DNA from: Paraburkholderia atlantica
GTDB lineage: Bacteria; Pseudomonadota; Gammaproteobacteria; Burkholderiales; Burkholderiaceae
Reading direction: 5' to 3'
DNA length: 64,000 nucleotides
Assembly: GCF_009362785.1 (NCBI RefSeq)
Contig: NZ_WHNQ01000008.1
Coordinates: forward strand, 62,001 to 126,000
Below the pieces are notes generated by a model that had not been told where the DNA came from, did no database searches, and worked only from the letters and a program-made list of their open reading frames with translations. Of this stretch, positions 44,407 to 52,149 are shown in pieces. Numbering within the stretch: position 1 is the stretch's first letter; every line of letters starts with the position of its first letter. Made by a program: the position numbers and the translations under genes.

Positions 44407-44616
44407 TTAGCGAGGCGCGGCGTCTGCTTCGTCTGCAACCACATTTACCGTGTCGAACTCGATAAGCAGTTCCGCGCCCAATGAGGCGCTGACGGATGCA
44501 ATCGGCATATTGGGGCGGTTTTCTTTCCCGAAATACGGTTTTTCGAGCGCATCGAGCGCGCGTTGATAATCCGGGGACTGGAAATCCGTCAGTGTGCGCA
44601 ACGCGCTGCCTTGCAA
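44407..44616 (-). pseudogene. C-terminal remnant of a RidA/YjgF-family protein
   Basis: A 69-residue ORF whose segment PYFGKENRPNMPIASVSASLGAELLIEFDTVNVV matches the last part of RidA-family imine deaminases (the NRP...V.V..L....L.E.E pattern). The first 60 or so residues of the normal fold are missing, including the N-terminal beta strands. It is therefore probably a truncated relic beside the AT-richer intergenic region. Confidence 0.5.
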
Positions 44617-45126
44617 ACGATTTCCTCATTCAGAACATCATTTATGAAGTAAAGACGATTGATTTAGGTGGCTGGGGTGAGCGTGGAGTGTTCATATCGC
44701 TTGAGTGAATCCCATGCAACTGTTGTAGTTGTAGCGCGCACGGTCCATGCACGCTTGGACTGTTCCGTATCCGCTGATCAGGCCAGTCGGGATAACTATC
44801 ACGGAGCCCTATTGGACACGGCGAAAAATGAAGTCATCAAGCGGCAGCGAACACTGCAATACCGCCTTGGCGGCCCGATGCAAGCACTTCGGCGCGACTT
44901 ACGCGATCTTGTACAGGACTGTCAACGAAACGCCTCACGCCGCTGATGACGAACGCTTTCATGCTGGCGCATATGAAAGAGGCTACGCGGTCGTTTCGGC
45001 TGTTAGCGGAATATTGCCGCCCGTGCATTGTTCAGCCACACCTTCTAGTCTTTTCATCGTACGACTCTTGTTCAAACATGAGACCCCGCCTAAAGTGTCG
45101 GGCTTCAACCTGGCATCAGGGTCATC
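44617..45126. other. Intergenic region upstream of the MFS exporter gene
   Basis: These 510 bases contain overlapping short ORFs without recognisable products or good ribosome-binding sites. The composition is less GC-rich than the neighbouring genes. The promoter of the MFS gene at 45127 is expected here, but I cannot point to a definite one. Confidence 0.4.
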
Positions 45127-46365
45127 ATGCACATCGATACACCTACGACTTCAGCATCCCTCGAAGGGAGTTCAACGTCCGCAAGTCAATGGCTATCCGT
45201 CATCGCTGTTGCGGTAAGCGCGTTCGCCTTCGTGACGGCCGAGTTTTTGCCTGTCGGCCTGTTGCCGCAGATCGCACACGATCTCGGCGTGTCGCCCGGT
45301 GTCGCTGGCCTCATGGTCACCACGCCCGGCTTGATGGGCGCGATATTGGCGCCGACGCTGATCGTCAGCGCGGGCCGCATGGACCGTCGGTACGTTTTCC
45401 TGCTCCTCACCGCGGGACTGCTGATCTCGAACGTCGTGTGTGCCATCGCCCCGAACCTTGCGATCATGCTGGTAGGTCGGGCTCTGCTTGGCGGCGCATT
45501 GGGCGGCTTCTGGACTCTGGCGACCGCGGCCGCTCCTCGACTCGTGCAGGCAAAGGATGCCGCCAAAGCGACCGGGACCATTCTGACCGGCGTGACCTTC
45601 GCAACCGTGATCGGCGTGCCGCTCGGGACGTTCATCGCGTCGTTCGCATCGTGGCGCCTGTCGTTCGCCGCGACCGCGGGCCTCGTGTCGCTCGCCTTGC
45701 TGGCGCAGGCGTTCCTCGTGCCTTCGTTGCCGTCGGCATCGGCATTGCGGATCGCCGATTTCAAAACACTGCTTGGCCGGTCTCATACGAGGCTGAGCAT
45801 GGTGATGGTCGCGCTCGTCTTCGGCGCGCATTTCTCGACCTACACGTACATTGCTCCGCTGCTCGAACACGACTTCTCGTTGAGCGCCATCACGCTGTTG
45901 CTGTTCGGATTCGGTCTGATCGGCTTCTTCTCGAATGCGTTGGCGTCGATGGTGATTTCGGACCATCTGAAGAAATCCGTCGCCGCGATGGTCCTGCTGC
46001 TATTGGGCGCGATGTCGTCGATGTTGCTGCTCGAACATTCGCCGATCGGCGAGACCGCGGGAATGCTGCTGTGGGGAATCGCGTTCGGAGCGCTGCCGCT
46101 TTGCTTCAGCGTATGGATTCAGCGCAGCACGACGGACCTGCCCGAAGCGGGGTCGGCGATGTTCGTCAGCATCATCCAGGTGGCGATTGCGGCGGGCTCG
46201 GCAGTGGGAGGCACCATTGTCGACCGGGCGGGAATTCACGCCGACTTCACGCTGGGACTTGGACTCGCGCTGCTGGGTCTCGTGACACTGCAACGGCTTG
46301 CTGTGCTGGAACGACCGGCCGCTGCGTCTTCCCTTGATTGCGCGTGCGATGCGTCGGCTGACTGA
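45127..46365 (+). CDS. MFS transporter, DHA1 drug/arabinose-efflux type
   Basis: A 412-residue, 12-helix major facilitator of the DHA1 family (AraJ/YdhP-like). Characteristic segments are SAFAFVTAEFLPVGLLPQIAHDLGVS, GRMDRRYVFLLLTAGLLISNVV and TATAAAPRLVQAKDAAKATG-like loops. Members export sugars, purines or drugs. No regulator lies beside it. The last 18 residues form a Cys-containing hydrophilic tail (SLDCACDASAD). Confidence 0.88.
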   Translation: MHIDTPTTSASLEGSSTSASQWLSVIAVAVSAFAFVTAEFLPVGLLPQIAHDLGVSPGVAGLMVTTPGLMGAILAPTLIVSAGRMDRRYVFLLLTAGLLISNVVCAIAPNLAIMLVGRALLGGALGGFWTLATAAAPRLVQAKDAAKATGTILTGVTFATVIGVPLGTFIASFASWRLSFAATAGLVSLALLAQAFLVPSLPSASALRIADFKTLLGRSHTRLSMVMVALVFGAHFSTYTYIAPLLEHDFSLSAITLLLFGFGLIGFFSNALASMVISDHLKKSVAAMVLLLLGAMSSMLLLEHSPIGETAGMLLWGIAFGALPLCFSVWIQRSTTDLPEAGSAMFVSIIQVAIAAGSAVGGTIVDRAGIHADFTLGLGLALLGLVTLQRLAVLERPAAASSLDCACDASAD

Positions 46366-46458
46366 CGCAACAGAACCGAAACAGAACAAAAACGGCGCGA
46401 GACCGCACTCGCGATACCCGGCCGGGTCGACGATGCGGCCCGCCAGGCGACGAACGCG

Positions 46459-46797
46459 TCAAACAGCCGTCTTCACGACTCTGGGTTGAAACGGGGCGTT
46501 GAGCGGCACGTCGCCAGCGGCCTCGTTGCGGGCAGCGCTCGTCGACAGATAGCGCAAACAGCACACGCGCAGAAACGACGCGAAATTCAACGGCTCCTCG
46601 CCGCGCAACGCGATCAGTTCGTCGTGAAGCTTCACGACGAACTGGGTCGTCGTCACGTCCTCGCGGTTGGCGATTTCCTGAAGCACGTCCCAGAAGAGAT
46701 TTTCGAGCCTCACCGTGGTCACGACGCCATGAATGCGCAGCGCGCGCGTGCGCGACTCGTAGAGGATCGGATCAGCGTTGACATAGACGTTGCACAT
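46459..46797 (-). CDS. Ribbon-helix-helix DNA-binding protein
   Basis: A 112-residue protein with a ribbon-helix-helix-like domain at about residues 18-72 (ALRIHGVVTTVRLENLFWDVLQEIANREDVTTTQFVVKLHDEL), followed by a helical region and a loose tail. It resembles short RHH_4-type proteins that regulate transcription. It lies upstream of the DJ-1/PfpI gene region but on the same strand, not overlapping. The target is unknown. Confidence 0.7.
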   Translation of the reverse strand: MCNVYVNADPILYESRTRALRIHGVVTTVRLENLFWDVLQEIANREDVTTTQFVVKLHDELIALRGEEPLNFASFLRVCCLRYLSTSAARNEAAGDVPLNAPFQPRVVKTAV

Positions 46798-46926
46798 ACG
46801 GTCAGCCTTTCTCGCAAGTGATGACGTCGCAGGACGCGAAGCGCGCGACGCGGTTGCTCATGCCGTCGTGGTCGAGCGTAACACGCTTGCTCGCCCGCGA
46901 TGCCGCGCTTCGGTCCTGGCGCTCCT

Positions 46927-47505
<579 letters not shown>

Positions 47506-47680
47506 GCTTCGTGTCCTCTCGAATCGGGTTGGGAAAGGCGAGGCGGACGCGCTATCGCGGTGTGCGCAAAGCGGCCGTTGAAAAGCAATATAGCGGTCGA
47601 CGCAGCGGGCGGGGTAATACGCGGCTAAATGCGGACCAGGGATTTCACTGAGCTGAACGCAATTCATCCCTCAGGCCAAA

Positions 47681-47715
47681 GAAAAAGAGTCGCGCTCGAT
47701 TCGAACGCGACTCTT
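47681..47715 (-). terminator. Terminator of the MarR gene
   Basis: AAGAGTCGCG and CGCGACTCTT form a perfect 10-bp stem with an 11-base loop. On the minus strand the stem is followed by TTTCTTT, so it terminates the MarR transcript that ends at 47736. Confidence 0.8.
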
Positions 47716-47735
47716 CTGTCATTGGAAAGGTCCAT

Positions 47736-48221
47736 TCAACCGCGCAGATTCGACACACATCGCTGCAGCACCTTGCGCAGCGTATCGACCGGGATTTCCG
47801 TTACTCCGTCCAGCATGGACGCTTCGAGCATGTCGATCGCCGAATCGCATTCCTTCAGTACCCGGCGCCCTTCGTCGGTCAGAAACAGATGAATCAGCCG
47901 GCCGTGGGTAGGATGCCCAGCGCGTCCGACCCAACCGTTGGCCTCCATCGTCTTGACAACTTCGTTGGCCGACTGCGGCGTGATGAACGAGCGTTCGGCG
48001 AGTTTCGCGTTGGTCATCGCGCCGCTGGCGCTGATCACCGAGAGCGCGGTGAATTGAGGCAAGGTCAGCCCGAATTCACCCAGTACATCGATCAAACTGC
48101 GTTTGAGCAGGCGGTCCAGTTGGCCGACCACATAGGAAACGCGGGCAGGTGGCGCACCGGTTTTCGTTGAACCGGCCTGTTTGGCAAGGGGCGTTCGCCG
48201 CTTCTCCATTGTCTTGATCAT
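47736..48221 (-). CDS. MarR-family regulator of the hydroxycinnamate importer
   Basis: A 161-residue MarR protein with its winged HTH (LTLPQFTALSVISASGAMTNAKLAERSFITPQSANEVVKTMEANGW) in the middle. It is divergent from the AAHS transporter gene and paralogous to the MarR at 50665-51174; recognition helices differ at only a few positions. Two copies of the TATCAGG-N3-CCT motif lie in the divergent region, one overlapping its own ribosome-binding site, which suggests autoregulation. The expected effector is a hydroxycinnamoyl-CoA or free acid, by analogy with CouR/FerR-type MarR proteins. Confidence 0.9.
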   Translation of the reverse strand: MIKTMEKRRTPLAKQAGSTKTGAPPARVSYVVGQLDRLLKRSLIDVLGEFGLTLPQFTALSVISASGAMTNAKLAERSFITPQSANEVVKTMEANGWVGRAGHPTHGRLIHLFLTDEGRRVLKECDSAIDMLEASMLDGVTEIPVDTLRKVLQRCVSNLRG

Positions 48222-48238
48222 TATCAGGTTGCCTTAGG
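48222..48238. promoter_or_regulatory. Degenerate MarR operator overlapping the MarR start region
   Basis: TATCAGG-TTG-CCTTAGG lies directly before the MarR start codon at 48221. The left half matches the ech-promoter palindrome exactly, and the right half only partly. Binding here would block translation initiation or the promoter of the MarR gene itself. Confidence 0.4.
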
Positions 48239-48272
48239 TGTTTCTACCAGGCATATCATATTCTACTTTCAA

Positions 48273-48289
48273 TATCAGGCATCCTGAGA
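48273..48289. promoter_or_regulatory. MarR operator, TATCAGG-CAT-CCTGAGA
   Basis: This site matches 13 of the 14 defined bases of the perfect palindrome TATCAGG-TCG-CCTGATA found before the hydratase-lyase gene. It lies in the divergent region between the MarR gene and the AAHS importer gene, upstream of the importer leader. It is the best candidate operator controlling the importer. Confidence 0.6.
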
Positions 48290-48318
48290 CTAGACTCATC
48301 GTCAATTCCGGGGGTGCT

Positions 48319-48402
48319 ATGGGAAGGGTTCTGATAAGTGACGCAAAGATCATTGTCAGAAATCTTCTCCTTCCCATGGCCGCTTCGTCGAACAACGAAG
48401 CG
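48319..48402 (+). ncRNA. Two tandem hairpins in the importer mRNA leader
   Basis: The 5' untranslated region of the AAHS importer contains a compound hairpin at 48319-48377. Its stems are ATGGGAAGG/CCTTCCCAT (9 bp), TCTGA/TCAGA (5 bp) and AGTGA/TCATT (5 pairs, one G-T) around an 8-base loop. A second perfect hairpin follows at 48381-48402 (CGCTTCGT/ACGAAGCG, 6-base loop). Neither is followed by a T-run. The leader lies between the MarR operator and the AAGGAG ribosome-binding site at 48435-48440, so a post-transcriptional control or mRNA-stabilising role is plausible. It matches no riboswitch class I know. Confidence 0.45.
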
Positions 48403-48444
48403 TAGCTTGCCACTGGTAATTCAATCAAAGGTTAAGGAGACGTC

Positions 48445-49674
48445 ATGTCAAGTGTTGCTAATCGGTCGAGTGCCGTGGGCTCCAGTACTGCACTAACGTT
48501 GGGATTGTGCTTTCTCGTCGCGGTGCTGGAGGGTATCGACCTGCAGTCCACCGGCGTTGCGGCGCCTCGAATGGCGCACGAGTTCGGCTTGTCGGTCGGG
48601 CAGTTGGGGCTCGCTTTCAGCGCCGGCATGTTGGGGCTTTTGCCGGGCGCGATGATCGGCGGCAGACTCGCCGATAGGATCGGCCGCAAGCGCGTTTTGA
48701 TGATCTCGATGGCGGTATTCGGCATCTTCTCGATCGCGACCGCGCAGGTCTGGAGCTTCGAAAGTCTGCTGATTGCTCGCTTGCTGACGGGCATCGGGCT
48801 CGGCGGCGCGATGCCGAACCTGATCGCGTTGTCTTCCGAGGCGGTCGATCCGCGTCACCGCAACACGGCGGTCAGTGTCATGTATTGCGGTATGCCGGTC
48901 GGCGGTGCGCTTGCCGCATTGATCGCCGTGCTGAGCGCGGGTGCTACTGCGTGGCGTCATATCTTCTACGTAGGCGGAGTCGGACCGCTGCTCATCATTC
49001 CGCTGCTGATCGCGTTGCTGCCTGAGTCACGCGAATTCGCGGCAGAGTCGCGCGAATCGACCAAAGCGGACAAACCGCTGCTTTCGACGCGCGAAGTGCT
49101 GTTCGGCGAGGGGCGCGCCGCGGCGACGATCGGTATCTGGATCAGCTTCTTCTGCACGCTGATCGTTCTTTACTTCCTGCTGAACTGGTTGCCTTCGTTG
49201 ACCGTGGGGCGTGGCATGAGCCGCTCGCAGGCTGGGATTGCACAGATCTTTTTCAACGTCGGCAGCGTGATCGGCGTGCTCGGCATCGGTCTGCTGATGG
49301 ATCGGTTCAGACAAGGCCTGTCAGTCACGGCAGTCTATGCGTGCATCGTCGGTGCATTGGTCGCGCTTTCGCAGGTCGCCAGCATCGAGACGTTGTCCGT
49401 TGCCGTGCTGTTTGCCGGCATGGGCGTCGTCGGCGCGCAGTCGATGCTGTATGCGCTGTCCGCCGCCAGCTATCCGACCAGCGTGCGGGGTACGGGAGTC
49501 GGCGCCGCGGTGGCGGTGGGACGCGTCGGTTCGATCGTCGGCCCCGCTGCTGCCGGGCAATTGCTGTCGATGGGAAAAAGCTCGGCGCTCGTCATCGGTG
49601 CGAGTGTGCCCGTGACGATCATTGCGGCGATCACGGCATTGCTCGTCATTCGCTCCAACGCCGCGAAACGCTAA
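48445..49674 (+). CDS. Aromatic acid:H+ symporter (AAHS family MFS), likely hydroxycinnamate importer
   Basis: A 409-residue, 12-helix major facilitator of the AAHS family (MhpT/PcaK-like). Signatures are LEGIDLQSTGVAAPRMA in helix 1 and the loop GGRLADRIGRKRVLMIS. Such transporters import aromatic acids with protons. Because it lies within the ferulate/p-coumarate gene region and shares the MarR operator with the catabolic operon, a hydroxycinnamate importer is the best reading. A strong AAGGAG precedes the ATG and a structured leader lies upstream. Confidence 0.9.
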   Translation: MSSVANRSSAVGSSTALTLGLCFLVAVLEGIDLQSTGVAAPRMAHEFGLSVGQLGLAFSAGMLGLLPGAMIGGRLADRIGRKRVLMISMAVFGIFSIATAQVWSFESLLIARLLTGIGLGGAMPNLIALSSEAVDPRHRNTAVSVMYCGMPVGGALAALIAVLSAGATAWRHIFYVGGVGPLLIIPLLIALLPESREFAAESRESTKADKPLLSTREVLFGEGRAAATIGIWISFFCTLIVLYFLLNWLPSLTVGRGMSRSQAGIAQIFFNVGSVIGVLGIGLLMDRFRQGLSVTAVYACIVGALVALSQVASIETLSVAVLFAGMGVVGAQSMLYALSAASYPTSVRGTGVGAAVAVGRVGSIVGPAAAGQLLSMGKSSALVIGASVPVTIIAAITALLVIRSNAAKR

Positions 49675-49746
49675 GTATTCGTTGATGGACCCAGCTTGGC
49701 CCGGCGTTTTCGCGCCGTGCCATTTTCATGCTTCATACCCGATTCG

Positions 49747-50631
49747 TCATGCCTCGGTCCGCAAGCCGAGCAGCCTGACGGCGTTCTCTTTCAGAACCAG
49801 CGGCTTCACTTCGGGCTTGATGTCGAGTGTATCGAAGTCCTCCAGCCAGCGGTCCGGGCGGATCAGCGGGAAGTCGGACGCGAACAGCACCTTGTTGCGC
49901 AACAGCGTGTTCGCATACTTGACCAGCTCGGGCGAAAAGTACTTCGGCGACCAGCCCGACAGATCGATATACACGTTCGGCTTGTGCAGCGCGATCGACA
50001 GCGCCTGCTCCTGCCACGGCCACGACGGATGCGCGATCACGATCTTCATGTCGGGAAAATCGACGGCGACATCGTCGAGGTAGATCGGCTCCGAATACTT
50101 GAGACGCAAGCCGCCGCCACCGCGCATACCCGAGCCCATGCCCGAGTGTCCACTGTGAAAAACCGCCGGCAGCCCGTACTCGGCGATTACTTCGTATAGC
50201 GGGTAAGCCATGCGGTCGTTGGCGAAAAAGCCCTGCATCGTAGGGTGAAACTTGAAGCCGCGCACGCCGTGATCCTCGATGAGCCGCCGCGCTTCGCGCG
50301 CGCCGAACTTGCCTTTATGCGGATCGATGCTGGCGAACGCAATCATGATGTCGGCGTTGTTCTGCGCGAACTCCGCGACCTCTTCGTTCGAAATGCGACG
50401 GCGCCCGATGTTCGCTTCGCAGTCGACGGTAAACATCACGAAGCCGATCTTGCGCTCCCGATAGTGCTCGATCGTTTCGGGAATGGTCGGGCGGCGCCCT
50501 TGTTTGAGCACGGTGCCGAAGTATTTGTCGGCGGCTTCGTCGAATTCCTTTGCAAACAGGTCTGGCGGTTGGCAGCACGACACCTCGGCGTGCACGTGGG
50601 TGTCGATGGCCTTCAGTTGGTCGATGTCCAA
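49747..50631 (-). CDS. Amidohydrolase-family protein (ACMSD-like metal-dependent hydrolase/decarboxylase)
   Basis: A 294-residue TIM-barrel protein of the amidohydrolase-2 (ACMSD) family. The N-terminal metal-binding motif reads DTHVHAE, and later His and Asp residues appear in FKFHPTMQGF, FHSGHSG, VIAHPSWPW and LFASDFPLI. Members include aromatic acid decarboxylases such as gamma-resorcylate, 5-carboxyvanillate or ACMS decarboxylase and lactonases. It lies 33 bases downstream of the second MarR gene and is probably co-transcribed with it. A role on an aromatic intermediate is plausible but not proven. Confidence 0.85.
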   Translation of the reverse strand: MDIDQLKAIDTHVHAEVSCCQPPDLFAKEFDEAADKYFGTVLKQGRRPTIPETIEHYRERKIGFVMFTVDCEANIGRRRISNEEVAEFAQNNADIMIAFASIDPHKGKFGAREARRLIEDHGVRGFKFHPTMQGFFANDRMAYPLYEVIAEYGLPAVFHSGHSGMGSGMRGGGGLRLKYSEPIYLDDVAVDFPDMKIVIAHPSWPWQEQALSIALHKPNVYIDLSGWSPKYFSPELVKYANTLLRNKVLFASDFPLIRPDRWLEDFDTLDIKPEVKPLVLKENAVRLLGLRTEA

Positions 50632-50664
50632 TGGCGTCTCCTATGTGTGATTGAAGCGGATGCG

Positions 50665-51174
50665 TCAGGCTGCGCGAAGATTGCGCACGCACGTCAACAG
50701 CAGGTCTTTCAGCGTCTGCGAACCGTGTTCATCGATTTCGCCGAGCATCGATTGCTCGACCCGGTCCGCGGCACCGTCGCACTGAGCCAGCAATGTTTCG
50801 CCGGCCTTCGTCAGCGACAGCAGCCCGACCCGACGGTTGAGCGGATCGGCCACACGCGTGACCCATCCATTCGCTTCCATCGATTTGACGACCGCGCTGG
50901 CCGCTTGCGGCGTGATCAACGAGCGCTGCGCGAGCTGCGCGTTCGACGAACGCGCTCGCGCCCGCAGCACCGACAGAGCCGTGTATTGCGGCAACGTCAG
51001 ACCATGCGACGCAAGCGCTTCGGAAAGTTGCTGCGTGAGAATCTTGTCGAGCTGTCCGGTCAGGTAGCTGAGGCGCACCGGAGCGGCAGCATGCCGTCGA
51101 TCGCGCAGGTTGCGCCGCGTCGGGGCGCCCGATGTCGTTGCAGACCCTGACGGCTTTCTCGTGATCGTCGGCAT
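50665..51174 (-). CDS. MarR-family regulator of the hydroxycinnamate operon
   Basis: A 169-residue MarR protein (LTLPQYTALSVLRARARSSNAQLAQRSLITPQAASAVVKSMEANGW) paralogous to the one at 47736. It is divergent from the hydratase-lyase operon, and a perfect palindrome (51220-51236) lies in the shared promoter region. This is the standard arrangement for a repressor released by hydroxycinnamoyl-CoA thioesters. The amidohydrolase follows it in the same direction. Confidence 0.92.
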   Translation of the reverse strand: MPTITRKPSGSATTSGAPTRRNLRDRRHAAAPVRLSYLTGQLDKILTQQLSEALASHGLTLPQYTALSVLRARARSSNAQLAQRSLITPQAASAVVKSMEANGWVTRVADPLNRRVGLLSLTKAGETLLAQCDGAADRVEQSMLGEIDEHGSQTLKDLLLTCVRNLRAA

Positions 51175-51219
51175 AGGCGGTTAGGGGTTTGTACCAAGAC
51201 CTCTACATTGTACTTTACT

Positions 51220-51236
51220 TATCAGGTCGCCTGATA
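51220..51236. promoter_or_regulatory. MarR operator, perfect palindrome TATCAGG-TCG-CCTGATA
   Basis: A perfect 7-bp inverted repeat around TCG lies 47 bases before the hydratase-lyase ATG. It overlaps a plausible -10 region downstream of TTGTAC (51208-51213, spacing 17-18), so protein bound here would block the operon promoter. Close copies occur before the importer gene. Confidence 0.7.
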
Positions 51237-51283
51237 TTAAATTGCACTCAGGCCGCGAGGGCGGCATTGATACGGAGATGCAG

Positions 51284-52111
51284 ATGAGTTACGAAGGGCG
51301 CTGGAAAACGGTCAAGGTCGCAGTGGAAGGCGGGATCGCCTGGGTCACGTTCAATCGTCCGGAAAAGCGCAACGCTATGAGCCCGACGCTGAACAAGGAA
51401 ATGATCGACGTTCTCGAGACGCTCGAACTCGACGCCGAAGCCCAGGTTCTCGTGCTGACCGGCGAAGGCAGCGCGTGGACGGCGGGCATGGACCTGAAGG
51501 AATATTTCCGCGAAGTGGACGCGGGCCCGGACGTGCTGCAGGAGCGGATTCGCCGCGACGCGAGCCGCTGGCAATGGCAATTGCTGCGCATGTACTCGAA
51601 GCCGACCATCGCGATGGTCAACGGCTGGTGCTTCGGCGGCGGCTTCTCGCCGCTCGTCGCCTGCGATCTGGCGATCGCAGCGGACGAAGCCGTGTTCGGC
51701 CTGTCCGAAATCAACTGGGGCATTCCGCCGGGCAACCTCGTGAGCAAGGCGATGGCCGATACTGTCGGTCATCGCGAAGCGCTGTACTACATCATGACGG
51801 GCGACACCTTCACGGGTCCGCAAGCTGCGAAGATGGGTCTCGTGAACAAGAGCGTGCCGCTCGCGCAACTGCGCGACGAAACGATCGCTCTCGCGGCGAA
51901 ACTGCTGAACAAGAACCCCGTCGTGCTGCGCAACGCGAAGCATGGCTTCAAGCGTTCGCGCGAACTCACGTGGGAGCAGAACGAAGACTACCTGTACGCG
52001 AAGCTCGACCAGGCGAATCATCGCGATCCGGAAGGCGGCCGCGAACAGGGCTTGAAGCAGTTCCTCGACGACAAGAGCATCAAGCCGGGCTTGCAGACCT
52101 ACAAGCGCTAA
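51284..52111 (+). CDS. ech: p-Hydroxycinnamoyl-CoA hydratase/lyase
   Basis: A 275-residue crotonase-fold enzyme that hydrates feruloyl-, caffeoyl- or p-coumaroyl-CoA and cleaves the product to the aromatic aldehyde plus acetyl-CoA. It closely resembles the Pseudomonas HCHL/Ech enzymes over its whole length. The catalytic residues equivalent to HCHL Tyr75, Ser123, Glu143 and Tyr239 are present as Y74, S122, E142 and Y238 (MDLKEYFREVD, GGFSPLVACD, LSEINWGIPP, EDYLYAKLDQ). The ATG at 51284 has GGAG 6 bases upstream. It is the first gene of the operon under the MarR palindrome. Confidence 0.95.
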   Translation: MSYEGRWKTVKVAVEGGIAWVTFNRPEKRNAMSPTLNKEMIDVLETLELDAEAQVLVLTGEGSAWTAGMDLKEYFREVDAGPDVLQERIRRDASRWQWQLLRMYSKPTIAMVNGWCFGGGFSPLVACDLAIAADEAVFGLSEINWGIPPGNLVSKAMADTVGHREALYYIMTGDTFTGPQAAKMGLVNKSVPLAQLRDETIALAAKLLNKNPVVLRNAKHGFKRSRELTWEQNEDYLYAKLDQANHRDPEGGREQGLKQFLDDKSIKPGLQTYKR

Positions 52112-52149
52112 GCGGCGCACTTCAGCGGTACGACTGAGGAGACGAACAC

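Noticed and set aside
44747-45217. A 156-codon open frame on the plus strand running into the MFS gene
   Set aside because: It overlaps the start of the MFS gene in another frame and shows no domain or signal. Composition suggests a chance frame.
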